Origin: Haloplanus ruber
GTDB lineage: Archaea; Halobacteriota; Halobacteria; Halobacteriales; Haloferacaceae
Assembly (NCBI RefSeq): GCF_024494725.1
Contig: NZ_JANHDK010000004.1
Location: forward strand, 296,118-360,117
Direction of reading: 5' to 3'
DNA: 64,000 nucleotides
A model generated the notes under the pieces. It had not been told where the DNA came from, did not search any database, and saw nothing but the letters and a program-made list of their open reading frames with translations. Positions 34,689 through 42,848 of this stretch are shown here, one piece after another. The first letter of the stretch is position 1; each line of letters starts with the position of its first letter. A program made the translations under genes and the position numbers.

Positions 34689-34735
34689 CTGTTGTTAACA
34701 ATAGTAGACTAGATAATAAATGCTATGATTTAGAG
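34689..34735 (-). promoter_or_regulatory. znuA promoter with shared metal boxes
   Basis: An AT-rich region immediately upstream of znuA. On the minus strand it contains TCTAGTCTACTATT followed by GTTAACAACAG and then the ATG. TCTAGTCT and GTTAACA recur in the region 26262-26321 before the first COG0523 gene. Confidence 0.45.
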
Positions 34736-34876
34736 ATACTAAGTTAGCAAGAATTCACTAAATAGAGGCTCTTCTTACTAACTTGCGCTGAGATAACTAA
34801 TGTGGCCCCTAGAATTGCTAATCGTTGCTACCTCAGATCCCGTATTACACAAGCCAGAGAAGCATGCTAACAGGCA

Positions 34877-34884
34877 TTTTATAG
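34877..34884 (+). promoter_or_regulatory. TATA box of the 44-residue gene
   Basis: TTTTATAG lies 25-32 nt before the ATG at 34909 and supports that microgene as a leaderless transcript. Confidence 0.5.
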
Positions 34885-34908
34885 CTGTGGCGCTCAGGTG
34901 CGACTGTA

Positions 34909-35043
34909 ATGTGCCACTGTTTCAGCGACCTGACCGAGATGAGTGACGAAGAGCGAGCGGCGGTTCTCGAAGAACATTCGACGGGGGAACTCCGTGCGGA
35001 GTACTCCACCGAAGAACTAGAAACCCTCGGCGTCACCGCCTGA
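34909..35043 (+). CDS. Acidic microprotein with Cys-x-Cys-type start
   Basis: A 44-residue protein beginning MCHCFSDLTEMSDEERAAVL and continuing as two short acidic helices. The CHC cluster next to zinc genes hints at metal binding. It has a well-placed TATA box and ends 80 bp before the second TrmO gene. I do not recognise the family. A shorter product could start at the internal ATG at 34951 (MSDEER). Confidence 0.6.
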   Translation: MCHCFSDLTEMSDEERAAVLEEHSTGELRAEYSTEELETLGVTA

Positions 35044-35122
35044 TAGCCCGTTGAGACGGTGCTGACTACAAAACGCGTACCGGTCACGAACTGATTTGTC
35101 AGTCGAACGCTCAACGATAGCT

Positions 35123-35614
35123 GTGTCTGAAAATCAGTTCGTGTACGAGCCCATCGGAGTAATCCGGACACCGTTCGAATCACCAGATGGAATGCCGATC
35201 CAACCGGTAGGGGACGCCGCTGCAGAGGGAACCATCGGTCTCAGGGAGGCGTACGTGGATGGACTAAAGGACCTCAACGGATTTACGCATTGTATCCTGC
35301 TGTATCACTTTCATGAATCGGGTGACGCTACTCCGCTGGAGGTCGAACCGTTTCTCGATGACGGACGGCGGGGAGTCTTTGCGACGCGAGCTCCGCAGCG
35401 GCCGAATCGGATCGGTCTCTCCGTCGTCGAGATCGAATCCGTCACGGATGACACGGTGATCGTCAACGGTATCGATGTCGTCGATCGGACACCGTTGCTG
35501 GATATCAAGCCGTTCGTTCCCGACTTCGACGTTCCATCCGATCCGGATACAGGCTGGCTCACCGCCTCGGAGTCGACGATTGAATCAAAGCGAGCCGATA
35601 GGCGTTTCCTTTGA
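35123..35614 (+). CDS. trmO: TrmO-like tRNA methyltransferase, copy 2
   Basis: A 163-residue TsaA/TrmO protein, clearly a paralogue of the one at 28887, with the same motif order: IGVIRTPFESPDGMPIQP, CILLYHFH and RAPQRPNRIGLS. The GTG at 35123 yields equal length; a longer frame from 35096 is less likely. One of the two copies may have kept the t6A37 methylation role while the other specialised. Both lie beside zinc-acquisition genes, which may mean that tRNA modification or the methyltransferase itself is tied to metal supply. Confidence 0.86.
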   Translation: MSENQFVYEPIGVIRTPFESPDGMPIQPVGDAAAEGTIGLREAYVDGLKDLNGFTHCILLYHFHESGDATPLEVEPFLDDGRRGVFATRAPQRPNRIGLSVVEIESVTDDTVIVNGIDVVDRTPLLDIKPFVPDFDVPSDPDTGWLTASESTIESKRADRRFL

Positions 35615-35748
35615 CAGGGTTCGTCCTACGCTCTCACCCCGACACACAAGAACGGACAGCAGAAGCATGATTCTCCGATACCGTGCGAGTCGGAGCGTGT
35701 ATCTCACATAGCGCCATAGCCGGTCAAGATTCGAAGTGGACGGCCGGT

Positions 35749-36702
35749 TCAGACGTACAACAGCGGCACCATCACCGCAACCCCGGCAAAGATCCCACCG
35801 GCAAGTGCACGGTAACCGCCGTACGGAAGGTCACTACCGGTCTCAAGGGCTTCAGGAATGAACTCTGTGACGACCAGATAGATCATTGCACCGGCGGCAA
35901 AGCCAAACCCGAACGGAAGGAAAGACTCGGCCCACGTCACGAAGGCAAACGCAATAACGGCCCCGATGGGTTGTGGGAGGCTGGAAAACACCGCTGCACC
36001 GACCATCCGCCACTTCGAAAGCCCCATCGCACGCATCGGGATTGCGATCGCGGTTCCTTCGGGGACGTTGTGGATCGAAATCGCGACCGTCATGAAGACG
36101 GCCAGAACAGGGATCGCGACGCCGAAGACGTTCATGCCCCCCTCGAATCCAAGTTCTGCAAAGGAGACGCCCACAGCAACCCCCTCGGGGAAACTGTGCA
36201 CAGTGAGTATACCGAGGATCAACACCAGCGTTTTCACATCACCGTCGGCAAACGCCTTCGCTTCCAGTCGGTGGTCGTCCGGTCCCTGCGTCCCAATATC
36301 TGTGGCGGGTCTTGATCCACCGTCGGTATTAATCTCTGTCGTGGTGCCAGTATGTTCCCCACCGACGCTGTCGTTACCGTGTCTGTGATTGGTCTCGGCG
36401 TGATCGTCCGTACCGATATCAATTCGATCGAGCAACCGGTCGGAAGCCTCGACCAGGATGGCACCCGTCAGGAGGCCACCGGCCATCAGGGTTGGAAACC
36501 CGCCAGTGGCGTACTGCCACCCCTCGTTGATGAGACCGAACAGTGACGCGGCTACCATAATGCCGGAGGCAATTCCCCAGAGGGCGACATTCCAACGATC
36601 GCTGAACTCCTCGATAAAAAAGAACGGGATCGCCCCCAGTCCGGTGGCTAACGCAGTTACCAAACCGGCGACGAACACCAGCACGATGTGGCTCAGAATC
36701 AC
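35749..36702 (-). CDS. ZIP-family metal transporter
   Basis: A 317-residue ZIP transporter with about eight transmembrane segments. The metal-binding HSFPEG (about residue 170) in helix 4 and HNVPEG (about 207) in helix 5 are intact. A long His/Asp-containing cytoplasmic loop (about 97-145) separates helices 3 and 4. It moves zinc or related divalent metals into the cytoplasm, a low-cost complement to ZnuABC. It converges on the TrmO gene and has an AT-rich promoter region upstream. Confidence 0.92.
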   Translation of the reverse strand: MILSHIVLVFVAGLVTALATGLGAIPFFFIEEFSDRWNVALWGIASGIMVAASLFGLINEGWQYATGGFPTLMAGGLLTGAILVEASDRLLDRIDIGTDDHAETNHRHGNDSVGGEHTGTTTEINTDGGSRPATDIGTQGPDDHRLEAKAFADGDVKTLVLILGILTVHSFPEGVAVGVSFAELGFEGGMNVFGVAIPVLAVFMTVAISIHNVPEGTAIAIPMRAMGLSKWRMVGAAVFSSLPQPIGAVIAFAFVTWAESFLPFGFGFAAGAMIYLVVTEFIPEALETGSDLPYGGYRALAGGIFAGVAVMVPLLYV

Positions 36703-37007
36703 TATACCAAGTATTCGCCTCTCTAAACAAAAGAAACTTTCTCAAGCTCGAACTCTATTTTTGGTTATCCTAAATATTCAGGCGTGCTGTGACGGGCCCT
36801 CCGTATGCAACGAGCCGTTTGTATCAACTTCCGAGGGTTTCAACGGAGTCAAAATGGGGTCACTCTCTTATAGTGTAGCGAAACTGGCTCTCACGGCCGA
36901 CGTTCTGATCGAATTTTCGACGTATTCAGGCACTGCAGCCGAGATTAAGGGGATAAGTGGTCTGTTAACACACTATTCCGCCAGTCTACACGAGAGCGAA
37001 TGGGTTG
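36703..37007. other. Intergenic region upstream of the ZIP gene
   Basis: About 300 bp without a supported gene. The first 80 bp next to the ZIP start are AT-rich and probably hold its promoter. The rest shows only short frames. Confidence 0.4.
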
Positions 37008-37319
37008 TTATCCTACTTTTTCGAACCGATGGAGGACGGCGGTATCGTCGTCGTCCCAGGTTGTATCGTGGGTGCGTTCGATTCGCTTCTTGTAGGCTTC
37101 GAGGTTCGGCGAGCCCTCGGCTCGGGCGTCCTCGTCCGTCATATCACCCAGTCGCTCTTCTCGTACCGTCGTCACCTCAAAGATGACGTCGTCGATTTCG
37201 AAGCGGTCACCCTCGGAGGCGTGTTTGTCGCCGCGATGCAGCTGTGTGACATCTCCGGCAATGACAGCTTGTCTGATCTTTTCGCCCGGAAGTAGTTCGT
37301 CTGCTTCTATCGTGGTCAT
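37008..37319 (-). CDS. ASCH-domain-like RNA-binding protein
   Basis: A 103-residue protein with the pattern of ASCH/PUA-like domains: an N-terminal strand with GDVTQLHRGDKHASEGDRFEI (about residues 22-42), VTTVREERLGDMTDEDARAEG (about 49-69) and the DTTWDDDDTAVLHRFEKV ending. ASCH proteins bind RNA or modified nucleotides and are thought to act in translation-linked regulation. It lies between the ZIP gene and a moaB remnant on the same strand. Confidence 0.82.
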   Translation of the reverse strand: MTTIEADELLPGEKIRQAVIAGDVTQLHRGDKHASEGDRFEIDDVIFEVTTVREERLGDMTDEDARAEGSPNLEAYKKRIERTHDTTWDDDDTAVLHRFEKVG

Positions 37320-37373
37320 TAATTGTGTCTCACCAATTTCATCGGAAAGTAAATTCTTGTCCCTCGGTGGTCA

Positions 37374-37480
37374 TCAGTCCACCTCACCGCCGGACTTCTC
37401 GTTCGTGTGTCGGGTTGCGAGCCCGGCGAGATGCGGGGCTTCCTCAACGATAATCTCTGCCGTGGCTGGCTTGACAGCGT
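37374..37480 (-). pseudogene. Remnant copy of the moaB 3' end
   Basis: On the minus strand this encodes ATAEIIVEEAPHLAGLATRH followed by a short tail and a stop. The last 20 or so conserved residues match the C-terminus of the intact MoaB at 37928, which has ATAEIISEEAPHLAGLATRH. Upstream sequence shows no further similarity. It is the scar of a partial duplication or recombination around the SufU-like gene. Confidence 0.75.
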
Positions 37481-37540
37481 CAATTTGGTATTACCGGTTA
37501 AGAGGCGTCGTATCATCCGAATTGGACACGCACAGGGTTG

Positions 37541-37912
37541 TTAGCCATCGTCGTAGCTTTCGACGCCGTCCTGAACCACTTTCTCCGCGAGCACAGCACA
37601 CGGGACGCGCATCGGCGTCAGCTCGATTCCCAGGAGCTCGAGGGCGTCCTCGCGGTCGAGGTCACGAACCTCCGAGAGCGTCATTCCCGGGAGTTCTTCG
37701 GCGAGCAGGCTCGCACTCGCAATGCTGATCGCACAGCCTTCTCCAGTAAACGCGACCTCTTCGATCGTCTCACCGTCCCCGGCGAGCCTGAGGTCGAACG
37801 TGAGTTCGTCGCCACAGGAGGCGTTCTCGCCAGTGTGCGAGAAAGTAACCGGCGAGAGGCGGCCCCACCTTCGAGGGTTACGGTAGTGATCCAGGATTAC
37901 CTCCTGATACAT
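37541..37912 (-). CDS. SufU/IscU-like Fe-S or zinc scaffold protein
   Basis: A 123-residue U-type scaffold protein starting MYQEVILDHYRNPRR, the common family beginning. The three cysteines and the Asp expected for SufU (in ASCGDEL, GEGCAIS and RVPCAVL) are all present. In Gram-positive SufU these bind zinc and accept sulfur from SufS. An ATG at 37927 immediately after the moaB stop would add five residues. No SufS gene is adjacent. It is last in the run CobW, CobW, MoaB, SufU, suggesting a link between metal chaperones and cofactor assembly. Confidence 0.85.
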   Translation of the reverse strand: MYQEVILDHYRNPRRWGRLSPVTFSHTGENASCGDELTFDLRLAGDGETIEEVAFTGEGCAISIASASLLAEELPGMTLSEVRDLDREDALELLGIELTPMRVPCAVLAEKVVQDGVESYDDG

Positions 37913-37927
37913 TTTAGAACCCTGCAT

Positions 37928-38500
37928 CTACTCCACCTTGTGTCGGGTTGCGAGTCCAGCGAGATGCGGGGCTTCCTCGCTGATAATCTCTGCCGTGGCG
38001 AGCTCGACGGCGTTCACACTTCCCGGGAGCACGAACACTGGCACGCCGCGGGCGATGCCCGCTGTTGCACGGGTCGAGACGATACGCGTTCGCACCTCCT
38101 CCCACGAGAGCCATCGGAACGCCTCGCCGAAGCCCGGCAGTTCGCGGTCGAAGAGCTCGGTCACCGCGTCCGGAGTGACGTCGTCGACGGTAACCCCAGT
38201 CCCGCCTGTGGTCACGACGAGGTCGACGTCCGGGCGATTCAGGCACTCGCTCACCGTGGTCTTGATCCGGACGTAGTCGTCTGGGACCATCCGGCGTGAC
38301 GTGACGACGTGTCCCGCTTCGACGAGGATGCTCGCAATGGCGTCGCCACCCGGGTCTGGCGGGGTTTTTTCGACGCTATCTCCGCGAGACGAGGACACCG
38401 TTACGATGGCCACGCCCAGCGGGTCGATACAGTCGTGGCCGTCGGCATCCGTCGTCCGTCGGTCCTCTGCTGGAGGAAGTTCGCGGTCATTCTGGATCAC
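37928..38500 (-). CDS. moaB: MoaB/MogA-like molybdopterin protein
   Basis: A 190-residue MoaB/MogA family protein. It has VAIVTVSSSR (about residue 29), TTGGTGVTVDDVTPDAV (about 100-116) with the molybdopterin-adenylylation loop, and VFVLPGSVNAV (about 157). MogA/MoaB adenylate molybdopterin before metal insertion. The GTG start at 38500 overlaps the stop of the upstream COG0523 gene (GTGA), so the genes are translationally coupled. Longer frames into that gene are artefacts. Placement with metal chaperones may reflect zinc-independent cofactor assembly or metal insertion. Confidence 0.85.
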   Translation of the reverse strand: MIQNDRELPPAEDRRTTDADGHDCIDPLGVAIVTVSSSRGDSVEKTPPDPGGDAIASILVEAGHVVTSRRMVPDDYVRIKTTVSECLNRPDVDLVVTTGGTGVTVDDVTPDAVTELFDRELPGFGEAFRWLSWEEVRTRIVSTRATAGIARGVPVFVLPGSVNAVELATAEIISEEAPHLAGLATRHKVE

Positions 38501-39825
38501 GATAGGCCACCTACCACGAGGCGTTGTTCCATCGGGGGCTGCGACCACTCCATCGTTCCTGGGAACGGATTCTCGAACCCGTCCCAGTTCTCGTCCATTT
38601 CCGCCTCTGAAACGAGACAATCGTCGAGGGCGTCGGCGATACTGGATTCGTCCATTCCAGCGCCGATGAAGACGAGTCTCACTTCACGGTCTCCCCACTG
38701 TTCGTCACAGTGGAGATCCGACCATGATTCGCGGTAGGACTCGCGCTGGAACTCGGGAAGTGTGACCGCCCACCGACCGTTTACCTCGACGTGGGTCTGT
38801 GTTCCCGCCTGACTCAGGTCGAGCGCGTAGCGCTCTCGGCCAGCGATCCACAGGTGTCCTTTCGCTCGGACGACGGACCCAGGGAACGAACGGAGCCACT
38901 CGCTGAACCGTTCGGGATGGAACGGTCGGTGGCGCTCGTAGACGAACGAGTCGACACCGAATTCCTCGGGCGGGTGGAGATGGTCGTGTTCTTCGTCGTG
39001 ACTATGGTCGTGATCGTCGTCACGCCCCTGTTCGTGACTGTGGTCGTCCGTCTCCGTCTGGCCCTCGTGGTGACCGTCTGGGTCGACGTCTGTGCCGTCT
39101 CCGTGACTAGGCGAGAGTGCCTGTTTCCACTGTGCAGAGTTACTCGCCTCGTCTTGATCGAACCGACCCGTTCCGAGAACACGTTCCGGGTCGACGGCGC
39201 TTTCGGTCGTTCGGATAATCTCGACCCCCGGATGAAGTGTTCGGACGACGCGTTCGACGGCCTCACGCTCCGCCTCTGAGACGAGATCGCATTTGTTCAG
39301 GACGAGCACGTCACAGAACTCGACCTGCTCGGCGAGGAGATCCGACAGCGGTCGGGCGTCGTCGTCTGTCGACTTGAGTGGGCGGCCATCGACGAACGCC
39401 TGATGGAACTGTGCAGCGTCAACTACTGTGACGGTCGTATCGAGATCGTACAGTGCCGACGCACGCGCTGGTGAGACGAACCGCTGGGCGATGGGGACCG
39501 GGTCACTGATACCCGAGGCCTCGATGACCAGATGGTCGAACTCCTCGTCGAAGGCGAGGCGTCTCAGTTCCTGATCGAGTTCGTTCTGCAGCCCACAGCA
39601 GATACAGCCGTTCGACAGCTCCGTGACACCGCCGTCCTCCATCGAAAGTTCGGAGCCGTTCTCGATGAGGTCGGCGTCGACGTTCACCTCGCCTACGTCG
39701 TTGACGAGAACGGCGACGTCGTACTGTTCGCCGCCGACGGTGAGGAGGTGATTGAGCAGGGTCGTCTTGCCCGCCCCGAGTCCCCCGCTCAGGATCGTGA
39801 CCGGGGGTTGGTCGTCGAAGCTCAT
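38497..39825 (-). CDS. COG0523 metal-chaperone GTPase 2, His-rich
   Basis: A 442-residue G3E GTPase with Walker A GGLGAGKTT (about residues 14-22), CxCC in NGCICCGL (about 72) and NKCD (about 191). A long His/Asp-rich insertion (about 255-300, many HD and HDH units) separates the GTPase and CobW C-terminal domains and probably stores or delivers metal. I chose the ATG at 39825, which overlaps the stop of the next COG0523 gene by one base (TAATG). It is coupled to MoaB downstream by GTGA. Confidence 0.92.
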   Translation of the reverse strand: MSFDDQPPVTILSGGLGAGKTTLLNHLLTVGGEQYDVAVLVNDVGEVNVDADLIENGSELSMEDGGVTELSNGCICCGLQNELDQELRRLAFDEEFDHLVIEASGISDPVPIAQRFVSPARASALYDLDTTVTVVDAAQFHQAFVDGRPLKSTDDDARPLSDLLAEQVEFCDVLVLNKCDLVSEAEREAVERVVRTLHPGVEIIRTTESAVDPERVLGTGRFDQDEASNSAQWKQALSPSHGDGTDVDPDGHHEGQTETDDHSHEQGRDDDHDHSHDEEHDHLHPPEEFGVDSFVYERHRPFHPERFSEWLRSFPGSVVRAKGHLWIAGRERYALDLSQAGTQTHVEVNGRWAVTLPEFQRESYRESWSDLHCDEQWGDREVRLVFIGAGMDESSIADALDDCLVSEAEMDENWDGFENPFPGTMEWSQPPMEQRLVVGGLS

Positions 39826-41042
39826 TAGTCGTCGGCCAGTGCCAGTTCGCGCTGATCCTCGAAACCGAACGGGTCCGGGTACACACTCCAGTCCTCCTCC
39901 ATCTCTGCGTCCGAGAGGACACAGTCTTCCAGTCGCTCGACCAGTGTCTCCTGGTCGAATTCGCGGCCGATGAACACGAGCTCCGATCCACGGTCGCCCC
40001 ACTGGTCGTCCCAGTCCTCTTTGATTCCGGGCCGCGCAGCGAAGTAGCGCTCCTGTTCGGCCTTCGGGAGCGTGGCGATCCACGTCCCTTTCGGACCTGC
40101 TCGGACCGACTGGCCTGCTTTGTCGAGTCCCATCGCGACGTCCTCGCGACCGGCGGACCAGAAAAAGCCCTTCGCGCGGATAATTCCGTCAGGGAGGTCG
40201 GCAAAGAGACGAGCGATGCGCTCGGGGTGGAACGGCCGGTCGGCGTCGAAGACGAACGAGGTGACGCCGTGTTCCTCGGCGGCTGCCTCGTGATGGTGTC
40301 CGTCCTGTAGTTCGCGCATCCACCCGGCGGACTGACTTGCCGCGTCGAAGTCGAACCGCCCAGTGTTCAGGATTTCACGGGGGTCGACTGCGCCGTGTTC
40401 CGTTCGGATGATCTCCGCGCGCGGTTGGAGTGTCTTCAGGACGGCCTCCATCTCGTCCAGTTCGCCGTCCGGGACGAGGTCACACTTGTTCAACAGGAGG
40501 ACATCGCAGAACTCGATCTGGTCCATGAGCGCTTCTTCCGGGACGCGATTGTCCTGGGGGTCGACCGAGTCGTCGGTGAGTGCCTGCCCGGAGTCGAACC
40601 CCTGCCAGAAGCTGTGTGCGTCGACGACGCTGACCATCGTGTCGAGTTCGTACACCCCTGTGGGGTCGAAGTCCGCGTCCTCGAACCCGCGTGCGAACGT
40701 CTGGGCGACTGGAATCGGTTCGCTGATTCCAGACGATTCCACGAGGAGGTATTCGAAGTCTCGCTCCTCGGCCAATCGCCCCACTTCGTCGAGCATGTCG
40801 CCACGAAGACGGCAGCAGATACAGCCGTTCGACATTTCGATGATCTCCTCGTCGCTCTGGGTGAGTTCCGACTCGCGTTCGACGAGGTCGGCGTCGACGT
40901 TCACTTCGCCCATGTCGTTGACGACGACGGCGGCGTTCAGTTCTCGCTCGCTACTGAGAATGTGGTTAAGAGTCGTCGTCTTGCCAGCACCGAGGCTTCC
41001 GCTGAGGATCGTCACCGGGATCGGGTCGTTGTTGAACGGCAT
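39825..41042 (-). CDS. COG0523 metal-chaperone GTPase 3
   Basis: A 405-residue G3E GTPase with Walker A GSLGAGKTT (about residues 15-23), CxCC in NGCICCRL (about 75), NKCD (about 187) and a CobW C-terminal domain. It is more similar to the COG0523 protein at 26322 than to its direct neighbour, including the AASQSAGWM and EEHGVTSFVF segments and the lack of a long His loop. It heads the operon GTPase 3, GTPase 2, MoaB, SufU. Its start is divergent from a NikR-like regulator across a 98-bp AT-rich region. Confidence 0.93.
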   Translation of the reverse strand: MPFNNDPIPVTILSGSLGAGKTTTLNHILSSERELNAAVVVNDMGEVNVDADLVERESELTQSDEEIIEMSNGCICCRLRGDMLDEVGRLAEERDFEYLLVESSGISEPIPVAQTFARGFEDADFDPTGVYELDTMVSVVDAHSFWQGFDSGQALTDDSVDPQDNRVPEEALMDQIEFCDVLLLNKCDLVPDGELDEMEAVLKTLQPRAEIIRTEHGAVDPREILNTGRFDFDAASQSAGWMRELQDGHHHEAAAEEHGVTSFVFDADRPFHPERIARLFADLPDGIIRAKGFFWSAGREDVAMGLDKAGQSVRAGPKGTWIATLPKAEQERYFAARPGIKEDWDDQWGDRGSELVFIGREFDQETLVERLEDCVLSDAEMEEDWSVYPDPFGFEDQRELALADD

Positions 41043-41065
41043 ACGCGAGTTATGAATCTACTCTA

Positions 41066-41137
41066 CTAAAATACTAATTATTACGTCTTAATGGTAGAAG
41101 TCATAATAGAAACTAATAAAATAGAATAGTATTTTAG
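41066..41137. promoter_or_regulatory. Divergent promoter with 11-bp inverted repeat pair
   Basis: CTAAAATACTA (41066-41076) and its exact reverse complement TAGTATTTTAG (41127-41137) stand 50 bp apart in the gap between COG0523 GTPase 3 and the NikR-like gene. Each copy reads TAGTATTTTAG toward its own gene. They may be TATA elements or operator halves for a metal regulator. Confidence 0.5.
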
Positions 41138-41140
41138 CAT

Positions 41141-41572
41141 ATGAGTGTCGTTAGCATCTCGATGCCCGAAGCATTACTCGAACGCATCGACGGGTTCGCC
41201 GACGAACACGGCTACAGTGGCCGGAGCGAGGTCGTACGCGAAGGCACACGCACACTGCTCGAAGAGTTTCAGGGGCGAAATATCGACGGGCAGAAGCATA
41301 TGTGTACAGTAACGGTGGTCTTCGAGTACTGTCAACCCGCAGTCCAACAACGGCTCACAGGAGTCCGTCACGAGTACGATACAATCGTCTCCGCGACTAC
41401 CCATGCTCACGTTCAGGACCAGTACTGTATGGAATTGTACGTCCTGGAGGGACCCACGGAGGCACTATCCGGATTCGTCAACACCGTCCGGGCAGTGCCG
41501 GATGTCCGGGCAGTGGATTACTCGATCACCTCACTGGGTACCGATTCCATTGAACAACACATCAAGTCGTAA
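41141..41572 (+). CDS. nikR: NikR-like metalloregulator 1
   Basis: A 143-residue NikR-family regulator. An N-terminal ribbon-helix-helix DNA-binding domain (about residues 1-45, with SVVSISMPE and GRSEVVREG) is followed by an ACT-like metal domain. His77, His88, His90 and Cys96 correspond, with an offset of one, to the square-planar nickel ligands His76, His87, His89 and Cys95 of E. coli NikR. It should repress uptake genes when nickel or a similar metal is bound. It is divergent from the COG0523 operon. Confidence 0.9.
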   Translation: MSVVSISMPEALLERIDGFADEHGYSGRSEVVREGTRTLLEEFQGRNIDGQKHMCTVTVVFEYCQPAVQQRLTGVRHEYDTIVSATTHAHVQDQYCMELYVLEGPTEALSGFVNTVRAVPDVRAVDYSITSLGTDSIEQHIKS

Positions 41573-41579
41573 ATGTAGT

Positions 41580-41969
41580 CTAGTGCTCAGCGAGGAGCAT
41601 CAGTTTGACCCGGCTCACCGCCTCGAAATCGCGTAAGCGGTACGTGAGTTCTCGGACACGTGAGGCGGGTCCACCGCAGAAGAGCGTCTCGAGACACCAC
41701 TCTCCTTCGTGAATATGATTCGTGGTCGTGATGACGTCCTGAAATTGGTGTTGTACGTCGTGGATGTCTTCGATGACCGATTCGTGTTCGTAATCGAACG
41801 CGATGATGACGACGACGTCACCTTCGATATCCTCCAGTTTGGTGTGTCCCTCTATGTACTCCTGCATCGCCTCGCGGACGCCACGCGAGCGGGACTCTAA
41901 CCCCTCTGCCTGCCACGTTTCATCGAACTCGGAAAGAAGGTCGTCGGGGATGTTGAAGCTAGTGCGCAT
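41580..41969 (-). CDS. NikR-like metalloregulator 2, short-loop variant
   Basis: A 129-residue RHH/ACT regulator of the NikR type. The N-terminus (RTSFNIPDDLLSEFDE) replaces the usual SVVSISMPE strand. Metal-site candidates are His74, His85, His87 and Cys92. The His87-Cys92 spacing is one residue shorter than in NikR, so metal geometry or choice may differ. It converges on regulator 1. A GTAT-N8-ATAC inverted repeat lies 2-17 bp upstream of its start. Confidence 0.82.
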   Translation of the reverse strand: MRTSFNIPDDLLSEFDETWQAEGLESRSRGVREAMQEYIEGHTKLEDIEGDVVVIIAFDYEHESVIEDIHDVQHQFQDVITTTNHIHEGEWCLETLFCGGPASRVRELTYRLRDFEAVSRVKLMLLAEH

Positions 41970-41970
41970 C

Positions 41971-41986
41971 GTATGCTAATCTATAC
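41971..41986. promoter_or_regulatory. GTAT-N8-ATAC inverted repeat before regulator 2
   Basis: GTATGCTAATCTATAC lies immediately upstream of the ATG of regulator 2. It loosely recalls the GTATGA half-site of E. coli NikR and may be an autoregulatory operator. Confidence 0.35.
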
Positions 41987-42110
41987 TCCACACTTATGAA
42001 TCATTAGCAAATTTAGACACCATATTATCATAGTGGGCTGCGGTGGGCGAACCAGTTTCCCGATGTTCGAGATACCCGTGCTGTTACGATACGGCAGCCA
42101 ATGGTCGCTA

Positions 42111-42848
42111 TCAGGGGGAGACAGATCTGTGAACTCGTTTTGTTTTCACTCGTCGAGTCGCGACGGCGAGCACTGTCGCCAGTATCGTGAGCGCAATAGC
42201 GCCCGCAGCTGCGATCTCGTGTGCTGGGGAGACGTGCTGGACAGTGCCGTTCACAATCGGTTCGACTGGCAAGAGGGTGTGATGCGGTGTCCCGACAATC
42301 GGGACGAAGTAGTCGACGAGGTCGTTGAACCCGTACCAGAGCACGGCAGCGAGAATCGCTCGAACGGGAAAGTCACTGTAACGATGGATGAGGAACGCTT
42401 GCAGGATCATCCCGAGGTGCGAGGCGAACAGGAAGGCGTACATCGCGTTCGACGCGAGCTCTCGTCCCAGTAGTGGAACTACCTGTGGTGGTGGCGTGAC
42501 CGTCGCGAGAAACGCGTCTGCGAACACTGTCAGGACGTACGGCGTCCAGAGGCCGAGTTTGATACAGCCGAAAAACGCCAGCATGTTCAGGTACTCGTTC
42601 GACCGGCCGAGTTTGTATAGCGCCAGCGAGCAGGCGATGAACAGCGTCGCTGTCGGGCTGTCTGGGACGACTGGCCACATGACGACCGGTTCGAGTCGGA
42701 ACTGCGGGAGGTAATACCAGAAGCCGAACGCGGTGCCCGCGAGATTGATCGCGACGATTCCCCACGCGTACCGGAGAGCCACAGATTCGACTCGGGTGGG
42801 AAGTGGCGCGAGGTACTGGGGGAGACGCTCAGTCTCCGCTGCTACCAT
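42111..42848 (-). CDS. DUF1405-like membrane protein
   Basis: A 245-residue integral membrane protein with six or seven hydrophobic segments, of the DUF1405 family (WYYLPQF, then WPVVPDSP near residue 57). The function of the family is unknown. I chose the ATG at 42848, which overlaps the end of cbiO by about 20 bp; the longer frame would run through cbiO. Position at the end of the cbi operon suggests co-expression with the cobalt/nickel importer, but DUF1405 genes also occur elsewhere. Confidence 0.82.
   Translation of the reverse strand: MVAAETERLPQYLAPLPTRVESVALRYAWGIVAINLAGTAFGFWYYLPQFRLEPVVMWPVVPDSPTATLFIACSLALYKLGRSNEYLNMLAFFGCIKLGLWTPYVLTVFADAFLATVTPPPQVVPLLGRELASNAMYAFLFASHLGMILQAFLIHRYSDFPVRAILAAVLWYGFNDLVDYFVPIVGTPHHTLLPVEPIVNGTVQHVSPAHEIAAAGAIALTILATVLAVATRRVKTKRVHRSVSP

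Noticed and set aside
37319..37516. 65-codon minus-strand frame
   Set aside because: The similarity to MoaB in this stretch is in a different frame, so the open frame itself is a shadow over a gene remnant.
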